A stretch of DNA of 64,000 bases. Origin: Proales similis (Eukaryota > Rotifera > Eurotatoria > Ploima > Proalidae). Numbering within the stretch: the stretch's first letter is position 1; each line of letters starts with the position of its first letter. The position numbers and the translations under genes were made by a program. The DNA lies in contig JAGVRJ010000004.1 in the NCBI GenBank assembly GCA_019059635.1, positions 620,001 to 684,000 of the forward strand, written 5' to 3'. The notes beneath the pieces were generated by a model. It was not told where the DNA came from, did no database searches, and saw only the letters and a program-made list of their open reading frames with translations. Below, piece by piece: positions 49,567-62,400 of the stretch.

Positions 49567-52500
49567 TAGTTTTATTATTGCTTGTTTATCCTCGACTCTC
49601 GAACGAGCGGCAAAATAGCCCCTTATAGACGCAGCGAGTCTTTGCAAGTAAAACAAGCGCACTCAATAGTTGAGGGCTGCATTAGGCTTCATACTCTCTA
49701 CGATGATTTGAGCGTATTTTCACAAGCGGTGCTCGATACCTGGTTCTTATCAAACTCTCGATTTTTGATTGAGAATGAATGACCATGCACCGACTGCTTG
49801 CGGCAACAAGGGCTCCAATTGTTTTCGCCGATTATGCTCGATTGCATTAGATTGCAGGAAGCCTGCACATTCTTGCAAGAGTGTGGCCTTTCGGCCAATC
49901 CGCTTTAATCATGAAAATATATGGTGATGTTTATGCTTGTTGTTTGGCCGACTTGAATGCCATTCGATAAGCGAGTGCGAATAAAAAATTTAGTTATTCA
50001 CTTCTCGCGGGCTAGAGATGCGGTTTTTTGAGTAGCAAAGAGTAAACAAGAAACCGAATACTGTGCGAATAGTATAGATTAGCCAGAGTCCTAAGACAAG
50101 TAGTTTTCTAGCCTCGTTTTCTGACTCATTGGCGCAAATACGACTCTGGCGATGCGGTTACAATTCAATCTGATTAAGACGTAGCGAAATTCTGATAGAT
50201 TGAGTTTTCGAAGAGACCAAGCCAGCGCAGTTCGTACTTCATCTACTTGAGCAGTTCCATATTCCGAGTAATTACTGATTGAGGCGAGACAAATGAATTA
50301 TCTGTTGATGAATTTCAATGAGACTGGCTTTCATGGCGAGGCCGTTCAAAGCTGATTAGAGTCTGAAGTACTGCAGCTGAAGAAGCACCTGGACACGAGT
50401 ACTGATTGACTGCGAAGATTTGAAGAATATTCAAATAAGCAACTTAGCGCTCACGCTCTCTCTCTCCCTCTCTCTGGGCGTCTGTTATTCTGAGTTTTGC
50501 CTATTGAACCTTGTTCGTGCTATTTGCATTGATCTCTTCTTTTTTACATTGTTTCGCCTCTATCAGGGCAAATCATTTAATCTAGGCGCGTATTCAACTC
50601 TCTCGAAAGTCGATTAGAGCCGCATTCTCTCTCCCTCTCTCTCTGGCTGCCTTTCGCTCTCAGTCTATGCTTCTCTCAGCAGGCAGCGTCAGTCCACAAT
50701 TAATGAGCCTCTGTCTGTGTGTGTGTGTGTATGTAGAATTGAGAGTAATGAATGCTTTTCAGTGCCTCCTTAATCTCTTGTTCGTTCATCGTTCTACTCT
50801 TCGCTTTTGATTCTATTCCGATAGCCAGACAGTTAGAGAGGTCTCGGCGTAATGACTAAAAGACTGCTGACTTGCTGGCTGGCGTCTATCGAGTGAATTT
50901 TCCGACTTGTTTGCAATCAGATCAGCGAGGCTTTTCTTTCTTTTACATTCTGCCATGCTCGTCTATTTGTGAAGATTTCGCCTCAATTCCGCTGCTCGCT
51001 TATCAACTAAACTACAATTACATAATCGATTGAGGACTGCTTGCACGCCAACGCTTGGCTTACAAACAAAATCTAGACGCTCAAGCTCGTGCAAGTCATG
51101 TATGCCCAGCTATAGCCCTCAATTTGATCTGATTGAGCAGTGGCAAGAGGGCAAATAAATAGCAAAAAAAAACATCAACTCTTTATGCAACTGCGATTGC
51201 TTCCCTCCGAGCTCACATCCGCTCTATTTGTTTCTTATTTTGGCGCATGCTCCATGGTCGCTTGGGCTCTACATCACAAGCTCCAATTTGCTTGCTTGAT
51301 TGGCTTATTGCCTGTCTGTCTGCGAGCTCTCTTTTTCCAATTCTGCCAACTCGTCCTCATCATCATCACCATCATACTCTAACCAAGCGCACGAAATGCA
51401 GGATGTCCTTGCTTGCGATAATGTTTTCTGCGTTCGCTTATGCTCTATCATCTTGCAACTTATTCACTGCATCCAAATTAAATCGTGTATTTATTAATAG
51501 AATTCAGATCAGCGCGCGGTTGTCTCATCTGCTCGCATTAGTCCAGCCAGGCTGCCTTATGTTGCGTCTTTGCCTTAGAAGTCTGAGCCCTATATCTCTT
51601 GTTGGCGCATTCTTACATGATTAATTTGTGTGCGCCGATGCACCTCGATTCATAAATAGATCGCTTCGATTCGCTCTAGCCGCGGCACGAAAATTTGATT
51701 AGTTTGTTATTTCAGCTATTAAGTCAGTCAGAGAGTGTCCTTTCTACTATTTCTGAAGACATTATGGCGTTAATATATCGGCATCCGTTTTTACGCCGTT
51801 CTAAATTGACTGTGCGTGCCTGGGTTTGTGTGTGGGGCCCCTGGACCTGGCCGTCTTTCTCGATTCGATTAACCATCAAGCAGATACAGAACAACGAACA
51901 CGCTACGTTGCGCCGCATTCAAAGCCAAGCTCTAGTTTTTGAGTTGTGAACTCCTCCTCTTTTCTATCTATGTGATTAATTCTAATCAGGAAATTAGCTG
52001 TCAATCTCCTATCGATGCATCGCAGCCAGCCAACAAGCAATCATTAGCCGGCCGTAAAATGCGAGCCAGTAAACTCGTTCGATCGAAAAACCAAACACGC
52101 CAGCAGCATGCGATTTTTTTTTCTTTTTATTTGTTTTTTTTTCTTTTATTCGACGTTTGTGATCGACTGATTTCATGTGAAGTTGCAGCGATCAAAATCG
52201 AGTGCCTCGGGCATTATTCAATTGAATTACTTGGCTAAAGCCAATCTGTTACATTCATGCAAGTTGACCGTATGAGCTCTGTGCTGAATGAATTAAGACA
52301 AGGAGAGAAATTAAGAGGCGAGCAAATGAGGGCAACAAGAGACCAAGATTGACACAAGAGCAAAGAGAAAAAGGAGCTCACAAAGAGAGAGAGAGAGGAA
52401 GAAAGAGAGAGAGAGAGGTTGAATAGAGGCGATGAAGCTAGTGGGACAGCAAATGGAAGGAGAAGATGAAAAGAGTGAGAAGAGAAATTTATTGCATTGT

Positions 52501-53778
52501 TTACATCAAAGTTTCAAGTATCTCGACACTCGATTATGTGGCAGGCGTTCTTGAAGACGAGCCCGATCGGATAATTTGACACAAAAGATTCAATCAATTT
52601 CATTTCTGCGCTGGTGCAGTTCTCACGACCTCAAGACGTAGAAATGGCTTCACGAGGCAACTGTGGAGGCCGCACTCGCGCTCGTTTCAATCAGAGAGCT
52701 TAAGCTTCAATTAATAATGTTTATTCACTATTGCTGCCAATGTAGTGTATATCTCTTGGTCTAAGGCCAATTATGATTGATGGCAACACTAGGCGTTTAG
52801 ACACTAAATTGAAGGCCTATCAGATCGGCGTCCAATGCGGCAGGATACAGACATCAACAACAAAGAGATAGAATTAGACAGAAGAGAGAAAGATAGATAG
52901 AGACTCTTGAGAGCCTGTTTTTTAACTTCATTACAAACGTTTTAAATGACTTGTTCATAATTGCGCCTCACGAGGCCATCAGCCATCGTTTCGCTTCTAA
53001 TTGATTGGCTTGTATGCGTTCGCTTGTTGCCTCTATTCTTCTTAATTTGCCTCTATATTTCAAATTGTATTGGCGAAGCGTGCCAACACCTCTTTGCCGA
53101 GTAGTTAATCGAATCTCGTTATCGAGCATTTACATCGTGGATAAGCTATCAAGCCGGCCGCCAGATCGCTTAGCCTATATAGCCCGGCTATATTCATATG
53201 CGCTCGTATGTGCTGGGCGGACAATCATGATTCTAGTTCTTTTGTTCGAGCCTCACGAATTATCTCCGACTCAACGCTGTCTTCATGACAGACTCTCTGA
53301 TAGAAGAGAATGGCCGGGAAGGAGAGGCGAAAGGATGAGACTCGTGACCGAATAGTCTGTTTGCTAGAGCTAATTTCAATTGACGTAGCGATCGGCAGGC
53401 AAACTTGGCTGCCTGATTTGTCTATCTGAGAAAGAATACAATAGCGTCGGCAGGCAAATATCGCCATATAATTGAATTTGGCATCTAAACTGCGGCTCGT
53501 AGGACATTGCCTGTCAGCATTCAGTTAATCGTGTGCACTCTCTGTCCCTCTCTCTTCCTTTCTTTCTCTATTTCTCCGTTCGCGAGGCTCAATTTCCCGA
53601 TCGCGATCGTTCCGCTCGTGTTTGTGTGAAAATTGTGCCACGTCAGAGTGAGAAGCCAGCGCGATTCTAATGAGATCCATTAGCCAAGAGGTTCAATCTA
53701 ACTCTGTGCGAAGAATAGATTGCAAATACCAAGCTTTCGGTGCCATTATGATCCTTTTTAAATTGCGTTAATTATCTT

Positions 53779-53841
<63 letters not shown>

Positions 53842-54474
53842 CTGTTTGTGTGTGTGAACGCGAGCAATTGTAGACTCTGGTCGGTTTGTCTAGCAGCAAG
53901 AAGGCTGCCAAAGGAACAAATAAATCAGAACGAAATGAAAAGAATGAATGAAACAAATATTTCGCTCTATTCATTTGGGCGGCCGACTTAATCGCACTCA
54001 TTTGAATTGAATTAGATAATGCGCAAGACGTTATGGTCGGCGAGCAATTCGATTAGCCTTATGGGTGCAGCAGGGCGAACCGACCAGTAGTCTAAGGAGC
54101 AAACAGGCTGGCGATGCTCAGTGTTGTGTGAACCAAACTCAGCACACGCGCTCTTTGCATTTAAAATGGTATTCGGTCGAGTTAATTAGCCGCTAACAGT
54201 GCGAATAGGCGATCGGGCTAGTCGGCTGCTAGTCCATGAGCCAAGTTGCGTTAAGCGCAGCATCGTGTGCCTTGTGTTTATTTTGACCGTTTATTATTGC
54301 AGCGCCGCTTCTCTTCTCCATTTTTTCTCTTTCATTTAATTCTACTTGAGCAATTTGTGCTTATAGCAGCGTCCATCGCTTCTGCATGCTTCTGATGCTC
54401 TCTTGATTGCCGCTTAATTCGCGTCGATTCGATTTAACCAAAAAAAAAAATTATTAATCGCATTTCTCATTTAG
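49567..54474. other. Gene-poor stretch, right part
   Basis: 4.9 kb without a supported gene, in a genome where genes otherwise sit every 2-3 kb. Contains CT and GT microsatellites (50455-50475, 50628-50645, 50716-50731), GA repeats (52384-52420) and the long (TG)n at 53780-53840. It may be a large 5' intron or regulatory domain of the gene starting at or before 54475. Confidence 0.45.
53780..53840 (+). repeat. (TG)n dinucleotide microsatellite
   Basis: About 30 uninterrupted TG units, the longest perfect simple repeat in the window, followed by a degenerate TTTGTGTGTG end. The reverse strand is read as CA repeats. Confidence 0.97.
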
Positions 54475-57400
54475 CTCGTTCTCGTGCAAATAAACGAAAA
54501 GAGCGAAAAGGGCCGAGGCAAAAGAGGCGCGGACAGCTTATCGAAATCTAATCAGCCAATAAATGCTAATCAAACGAGCGCTTTAATGGTAAAAGGTGGC
54601 AAGAGCGTTGTTTCTAAAACAGCCGATTCTAAAGCAAACACCACCGCGACCACGTCTAATGAGAGATTGAAATCGTCGTCATTAACATCGATTGACTCGG
54701 CAAAGTTAAAAGAGCCGAAGAGCGCCATATTTCAAATAAGCTGCGGCAACTGCAGTAGACGCAGACAGCAAAGCGCACCTCGTAAGCTTCAGAGCAGTGA
54801 CACAAGTCGGCCCAAGCGTTCTGCCTCGAGCAATACACAATTTCTGATTCGCTTTCATCCGTTTTCACTTCGCTTGCCCTCGCATTCGTCGAGCTCACGT
54901 CGTCCACTCTTGCAAGCAGCCGATTCGCCCATGAGCCAGCGTTGTTGCCTCAGTGTGTCAGTGGTGCCCTGCGACAGTCGTCGTCGAAACAACAACAACA
55001 ACAGCAATGCCCACAACGTCAACAATAGGAGCAGCAATGAGCAGAAAAATGTAAGTCCCAGCGTCGCGATTTCCTCTCTAGGCCCCACTCGCTTTGGCTT
55101 GTGATTGAGCACACAGCCCGATCGAAAGCCATCTCATGAGCTGGTTGATTAGCCATTTGATTATCCCGTTTTCTCTTTTGCTCTTACGTCAGATTCGATT
55201 AGGGAGCTTGGCGTTGAAGAAATCTCGATTAGCGTGACCAGTTGGTCCAAGCTGATCGACTGATTTTCCTCTATGGCTTGATTTGATTAAAGAGCTTTTT
55301 GAGTGTAAAAGAAGAGAAAAAGGCCAAGCAGAGGAGGACTGATGAGAGAATGGAGGGGGAGAATGGCTCGACGATGATGCCGCGTGGAGCATAATCGGCT
55401 CACGAGTTGATTAAGATTATTCGCAAAATTCATGCTCGGTCGAAGATCAGGCAACGTGCGAACAAGTTCTCCATAAATTCCGGCATTGTGTTAATCATCT
55501 CCTCTCTTGGTCGCTCTACTTGAGGTTTAAGAGCGACGTCAAATCGTTTCCTGCGCTCGATGCCATATTAATAAATCATTGAGCCATTGCATAACCTAAT
55601 TAGGCAGAGCGAGCCGCTTCTATCGCCGCTTGAACTTATGCGTTTTTAAGATCTTAACAGAAGAGAAAAAAAAAGAGAAAGAAAATAGCTTGAGAGCACT
55701 TGCAATTGATTTCTTTACTAAATTGCCATATTTTAAAAGGCGGCGGCGGCCAATCAGACGACTAGCGGAGACGAAGACGACTCGTATCGACGCGAAGAAA
55801 ATAGAAGCAAAGCGGGAAGCCAAACCAAGTCTAATCTGAATCAAGAGCAGCAGCAGCAGCAGGCAACCTCCGCAGCCACATCCGGCAGTAGTCAAGCAAA
55901 TAGAGAAAGCCCCAAAGAAGAAAGAAAGCATAATAGATCAGAAGGAGAGAGAAACAACCCGACTGTGCAGCAGAAGAAAATAGGATCAAGCGAACCTGAA
56001 ATGGAGCGCTCAACTGAAGGCGTAGGCCGCGAGAGCGTGTCTTATCGAAGTAGCCGTTCGTCTGTAGTGTCGGCTTCGCCCGCACTGCGAGCAAAGGGCA
56101 GCGATATTGGACAAATCTTGGACAAGCTAGACAGAGAGTATTCGAGTAAAAAGGGCTCCAGCTCGACGTTAGATCAGAGCGAGATTTCGTCCGAAAGAGC
56201 TTCCACCAGATCGAATGGCAGCCGTCGAAGGCAAATGACAAATCACCTCTCGATTTGTGTGTACGCAAATGGGCCGGACATGCTCGACCACAGCTACGAA
56301 GACTTTATCGCTCGAATAGACGGCCTTCGTTTCATCGACGATAGCGCGGCGTCCACAGCTCTGGCGTCGCCTGCCGAAAGCCTTCACCAGTTTAACATGC
56401 TGAATCGGAAAGCAGCTGATAGAAGGAGCAGTTCAATAAGCTCGTTTACCAGCAGCAGTCGAACTGTGTCGTTGCCCTCCTCGTCTAACTGTTCGGTGTC
56501 AAGCTCGGGCCTGAGCACACCGCAGTTCAAGTCTTCCCATAATTCGGCCCCAAAGCAACGCGACTCGTCTACAGAAACACTTTGCTCAAACGATTTGTCG
56601 GTTCGAAACGAAGAAACGTTCAGCTCTTCGTCAGGCAGCTCAGCAAGCGAAAATCTCAAGCAGCACGAGTCGGAGAGAGACGACGAACAGCTCAAGTTGT
56701 TGATAAAGAGCAATTTGAATCAAAAGCTGAAACAAAGACAAGAGCGCAGCTGCTTGGCCAGTTTTCTGGCCGAGTCGAGCGGCTCTGAGTATGAATGCAG
56801 AGCACGCGAGCAGTCGAACAGCCGAGGCGGAAAGAAGAACTACAAGATGCTGAAGGCCAGCAGGCCGAGCAGAGTTCGACTCACCCAGGCACAGACCATA
56901 ATTACATCTATGAACTTCACGGGCTCGGCAGTGAGCTCTGTCATTCAAGGCGATCAGCGCATATTTGCCTACGACAATTTCGATTCAATCAACGAATGCC
57001 TTGAAGAATATGAACAGCCAACGATTGAGTTCACTCACGAAGACGTCACTAGTCATTTACTGGATCGAACGTTCACTCCAGAATGTGATCAAGCAGATCT
57101 TTGCCAGGCAAATGACTCGTCTGAGCGGCGCCAGATTTCCCGAGCGAATTTTCAAGCATCGAGCGGAGACGCTGGAAATGACGACGAAAACCAGATAGAG
57201 AACCAAGACCACGATGATGACGATGATGATGCCTCAGACGAATATGAAAAGTGCATAACATCTAATCTAGTGGAAGACGGTTTCATTAGAATGTCATCGC
57301 CTGTCAACGAGCATGAAGATCAGGAGCTTGAGAGTGCTTTTAAAATAAGCCTTAACAAGGGTGGCGAGAGCGAGCAACCGATCTATAACGAAACACATTT

Positions 57401-58142
57401 TCCAGACGTGGGCAACTCGCCTATTTCTTCAGAGCTCTTGTTCCCCAACCAGACAGAGGAAAGAGACGCGTATAATTTGGACGAGCTTAGCGAAGACGAC
57501 AACGCCCACAATCACGAGTCTGACGAAGAAGAGGAAGAGGTGCCCGAAGTCGAGCCGAACGTAGACATGGACGGGATAATATGTAACAGCAACATTTCAT
57601 TGAGCGACGATAACGAAGACGACGCCGAACAACCAATTGAATCGAGCAACAGTGACAAGTTGAGGAGCGATGACACCGAGAACGACGACGAGTTTGGAGA
57701 CGACGCCATGTTCTCTCGCCGTCTGCCGCCCAATCCTGTGGTCTCGCACGCCCGACTTGTAGCACAGGACAGCATTTTAGTCGCCAAGCAGTCGCACAGT
57801 CCAAAGCGTCCTGCCAATAAAGAGCCCAAGCCGCAGTCAATAATGAAAACCGCGTCTTCAGCTAAAGCAGATGGCTACTGTCCAAAGTCGATTAGCTTTG
57901 TCGAAAGTGACCTGATTGTCGCGAATGACTCAAGGCCGCCGCAGTCATGTCGAATCACGCCGCAGACAAGTGTGGCCTCTCATCCAGCTGGCGGAGCTGG
58001 CACAAGCTCTGGTGCCAAGCCCAAAGTTCGCTTCAATCTTGACATTGATTATGAAAAAGAACGTGAATGGAATAGAGTTAACAAAATTCTGGGCGATGTG
58101 AGTCAAGCGCATATCGAATGGACCCAAGAAGTAGAAGTATAA
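54475..58142 (+). CDS. Large low-complexity protein with C-terminal PP1-type KVRF motif
   Basis: Two visible exons, 54475-55050 and 55740-58142, both phase 0, separated by a 689-nt intron. The frame is open back to an acceptor at 54474 (TTTAG). The first in-frame ATG is 54586, so either translation starts there or a 5' exon lies upstream. About 990 codons. The protein is Ser/Arg/Asn-rich with polyN and polyQ runs (NNNNNSN, QEQQQQQ). A conserved-looking central segment TNHLSICVYANGPDMLDHSY and acidic blocks (DDDDDDAS, DEEEEEVPEVE) follow. The end is KPKVRFNLDIDYEKEREWNR, VNKILGDVSQAHIEW, TQEVEV. KVRF fits the RVxF protein phosphatase 1 docking consensus. Family not recognised; function not assigned. 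Confidence 0.8.
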
Positions 58143-58735
58143 TGGCGCTTGGTGACTTCCACGCTTCAGGTTTTTTATTCTTCTTTTTTTTGTTGCGTTT
58201 ATAGTTTTCAATTTAATGGAGCCGACTGGTGGACTCTTGAGTTTATCGAGCGTTCATAATCGCGCACCTTTTCGTACAAATCCCCTTTTCTGGATGCCAT
58301 GGAAGGGCGCAAGCTCTTTACTGTTCTTTTCTCTTCTATTTTTGGCCATTTTTCTGCTCTTTTGTTGCGCCTAGTTTTTCGCTCTTTGTTTCGTTTCACT
58401 CAAGTAAATAAAAACTAACTCACGCACACACACACACACAAAGCGAATAAATTTCAAGCATCTGGAGTGGATGCTGCAATTTGAATGAGACTCAATTAAG
58501 AACGTCAATCGTCAGTTTAAAAGCCCATTAGCTCGAATCAAATGCCTGCGGTTAGCTACATACGCGTATGACGAAACGAAAAATCGATTCGGCTCACCAA
58601 GTCACATTGAGCTTAGAACTCTGATTTCCTCCTATTTATGTGATCGAAAGTGCTCTATGCTCTGACTGCGCCAACTAATTGAGAGCGGCATTTTGAACAC
58701 GACCTTGCGCCATCGCCAAACAACACAAGCAAGCG
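58143..58735. other. Intergenic, 593 bp
   Basis: Between the KVRF protein and the C22orf15-like gene. It has a T-rich stretch right after the stop and a (CA)n run near 58424-58440. No gene supported. Confidence 0.5.
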
Positions 58736-59341
58736 ATGTTTGTTCAAGTGATGCATGGTCAAGGTCAAACGATTCTCGTCAACATCTCATGCAGAGTAAG
58801 ACACGCTTCCGTCCGATTGAAGCACTGATCTCTGCTTGATGTCGGTGTTTTCTCAATTTAGGTTAGGCCGTTTCTTGATCACGTCAAGCGAAAGGCGGGC
58901 ATTTCTCGCGAAGTAGACATCGATCTCGCCGACACAAGCGGCGAAATCAAAAGCTTGAATAGAAATAAAGAGTCTTACGCGAGTCTTCTTCTAAAGCCGC
59001 GCGAAGTGTTGATCTTGGTCAGAATAGATTGTGAGTAGAATTCAAGAATTTCCTCTTTTTTTTGTGCCAGCACTACTTGCATCTCTGGACGGGAAGATGA
59101 CCCAGTTTTGGACAAGCATGTGTTCATACCAATGCTGGACTCATCAGACTCGACGACCATCAACGACGACTTCATTCAAAAGCTGAACGCGAGCAAGAAA
59201 CTCCGAAGCGCGCATCATCAGCAAACAAAGCATTCAAAGTCGAAATCGAACGCGCACAAGAAGCGCTCAGTCGGAATCATATCACAGTCCATCAATGAGA
59301 ACGAAATAAGTCGGCCTACTTCACTTGCTTCTAACGATTGA
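58736..59341 (+). CDS. C22orf15/CXorf65-like protein (ubiquitin-like N-terminal fold)
   Basis: Small conserved protein of unknown function. ATG 58736 encodes MFVQVMHGQGQTILVNISCR, aligning with vertebrate C22orf15 MFIKVMFGAGCSVLVNTSCR. After an intron it reads VRPFLDHVKRKAGISREVDI, DLADTSGEIKSLNRNKESYA, SLLLKPREVLILVRID. The third exon is less conserved: EDDPVLDKHVFIPMLDSSDS, then a basic His/Lys/Ser region and the end SLASND (TGA to 59341). The exact donor of intron 2 near 59030 is uncertain (GTGAGT or GTAGAA, depending on frame). The N-terminus resembles a beta-grasp. There is no C-terminal Gly-Gly, so it is not a sulfur carrier or modifier. It ends only 77 nt before the next ATG on the same strand. 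Confidence 0.85.
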
Positions 59342-59418
59342 CCTGTTTGTCTGTTAACATCTTGAATAACATTTCACGAGAACATGTAACGTTTGTTTTG
59401 CGACACACATGTCTCTTG

Positions 59419-62400
59419 ATGGCATGCAACGGGGGCGAAAGGTTGCAGTTGCAAATTGAGAATTTTTTAAAGAAGAAGATGTACGGGCAAGGGGAAAGTT
59501 TCGCAAGAAAGTTCAATGAGCTACCTGAGCGACAAAGCTTGAACGATGTTCAAAAGCAAGGCTCGGCCGAGGAAATGTTCAAGCTAATTAGCGAGAGCGA
59601 GATCGGTCGTGGTTGCGAATTTCTGGGTCCGTTCGGTACCAGGAAAAGTAAACAAAGAATTTGCATCGCATGATTTTGAAAGGTTCCTGAAAACGTCCGT
59701 TCAAGTCTGCTACTGTGATTACACGGCAACTGGAAGGTCGTTGAGTTTCATCGAGGATTTCATCAGGAACGAGGTCTTGCCCGAGTACGGCAACACACAC
59801 ACTGGAAGCAGTGTGACTTCATTGCAGACAACTCTGTATCGTGAAGAGGCTCGGTCAGTCCCTCGAATCAAAGCTCGAATGATCGAGAAAAAAATCGAAT
59901 CAAGCTTTTTTCAGCGACATAATAAGAAACAGTGTGAACGCCAACGAGCACGATTGTGTCATATTTGCAGGCGCTGGATGCACTGGTGCGATTCACAAGC
60001 TGTTGAATGGACTCGATTTGGACGAGCCTCCGGTAACCTTCACTTGACTTGAATGAGTCACCTGCAGTTGATAATTAAGAGCCAAAAAGCTCGTGTTCAT
60101 GTCGCCTATTGAGCATCATTCAAACATCCTTCCTTGGCGCGAGATTCAGTCTGAAGTGAGCGAAGGGCCTTCTTAGATCCTTGGTGATTTCATTCTGATT
60201 TTGTCCATCGTCAGATAGTTTCGCTTAATCTGAAGCCAGATGGAACTCTGGACATGCAATGTCTTCAAGAACGTCTAGAAGCCTATAAAACGGACACAAG
60301 GGTCAAAATTGCACTCTTTTCAGCCGCATCCAACATTACCGGAATGTTGCTGGACGTGGACCGCATAAACATCTTGCTGCATCGATTCGGATTCAAAGTA
60401 TTTTGGGACTATGCGGCAGCAGCGCCTTATCTTCCAATAGACATGAATCCAGTTCTTCAAAACGAACCGTAGCCAATCTTATTTCAAATGACCAAATTTC
60501 AATCTGCTTGTAAAGCGTTTTTTTTAAGCGACGCCAATCTTGCCTACAAAGACGCTGTTTACTTTTCCGTTCACAAGTTTGTCGGCGGTCCTCAAACTCC
60601 GGTGAGTAGAACGAGCTCAGAATGTACGAGTTGAAGCCAAATAGAAATTTTCTATTTTACTGAAGGGCGTCCTAGTGGCCAAAAAGAACCTCTTCAAAAA
60701 CAGAGTGCCCAACGGAAGCGGAGGCAGCACGGTGTTTTTTGTCACAGAGAAAGATCATCGCTATTTGCGCAACGAAGAGCTGCGCGAAGAAGGCGGCACG
60801 CCGGCTATAGTCGAATGCATCCGGGCCGGTCTAGTGTTTCAGCTTCGAAACGCGATCGGAATCGATGCTATTGAGGCTCGTGAAAGAGCTTTGTCACGGT
60901 GATTATCAATCTGAACGACAGACAAGCAAAATATCACCAATTGGCTTCAACCAGGACCGCGTTGGATCGTCTGCGACACGTCAAGAATCTTGAATTGCTT
61001 GGCAATCTGCACCAAGAGCGACTGCCCACTTTTTCGTTTCTTGTTCGACACGAGTCGAGTGGCCTGTTTCTGCACCCGAATTTCGTCAACGCTCTGCTGA
61101 ACGACTTGTTCGGAATCCAAGCTCGATCGGGCTGCGCATGTGCCGGACCGTTTGCGCAATATCTGATGGGCATTTCGTTCGAATTGGCCAAATGCTACGA
61201 GGAAATTCTCATTCTAGACGAGCGGATCGACACAAAGCACTTGAGAATGAAGCATGAGAGTAGTCGAACTGAAATGCTACGACCCGGCTTCACTCGTTTG
61301 AACATCGCCTACTTCCTGCCAGGCGAACAGGTCGAGTTCATTCTGAGCTCAATCGAGTTCATTTGCGAGTTTGGCTGGCGCTTCCTGCCCTTCTATACAT
61401 TTAACCTTGAAACTGGCGAATTCAAGCACAGAAACAACCAGGTGAATAGACCAAGTGAAAACATGTAAACAGGCCACCAGAAATCTGAACGCAACAATAG
61501 ATATTCAAAGAGCGAAAATGGCTCGGAAATATCAAATATCAATCGGGCTCATTTAGATTCGATAAACGTCCAGTGCCTGCATGTGAATTTGATTCAAACA
61601 CTTACTATCTGGTAGGCGCATGTCTCATCAAATTTCACCTCAATTAAATCGTGAATAAATAAAAGGACTGTTTGAAAGCGGCCCAAAACGCCGTCGACGA
61701 GCTGCAGGTAAGCACAGGCCAATCATTTGCCATCTTGCACCATCTCTTCAATATTTTCACACTCAAGCAAGAAAAACTTACGCTCGGCGATCAACGATTG
61801 ATATTCACTGGCGAGGCAGCCGATCTGCGATGGTATTGATTAAAACTGTCCGTGAACAATTCTGATTCATTCTTAAATCAGGCATTTGCCAACAATAGGT
61901 TTTTGTTACCGAGCGAGGCATATGGTCTCATGCACAATATCAAGTCAATGTACAGCTCAGAGCTTCTATCACCACCGTTCGAGCCGATTAAATTTGACGA
62001 GGCCAATCGAACCGGAGGCGATTCTTGGCAACATTTCTCACAGGCGATCTTACGAGATCGACCAGCTAAAATTCGCAAAAATCTCGTCAAATCGAACCCT
62101 GCCCGAACAGAATCGGCGCCGGAAAAAACGTATCTGAACGAGAATGTTTGCAAACTGAAAAGCAAAGGAAAAGAGAACACATCACTGGATGAGAATGGCA
62201 GAAAATTCGAATACGAATGGCATAGCCCTCCGAAGAGTGTGTTCAAGCCATTTGCCAAGGTAGCGCCAAAATCGTCATTCACCGGTTTCTTGTTTAACCA
62301 GAACCCGCTCTACCACAAGGCTATCGAAGAGTTTTCAATGATTCAGAACGGCGACCGAGTCCTTGTCTGTCTATCTGGTATGCAATTTCAGCCTCGTCAA

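Noticed and set aside
53782-53991. Open frames made of Cys-Val or His-Thr repeats
   Set aside because: They are translations of the TG microsatellite.
55965-58142. Start of the large KVRF protein at 55965
   Set aside because: That position is GTG, not ATG, and the frame continues upstream to an acceptor at 55739 that joins in phase with exon 54475-55050.
58736-59341. Idea that the C22orf15-like protein is a sulfur-carrier (URM1/ThiS-type) partner of the neighbouring thiolation fusion
   Set aside because: It ends SLASND without the C-terminal Gly-Gly needed for adenylation and thiocarboxylation; only close spacing supports a link.
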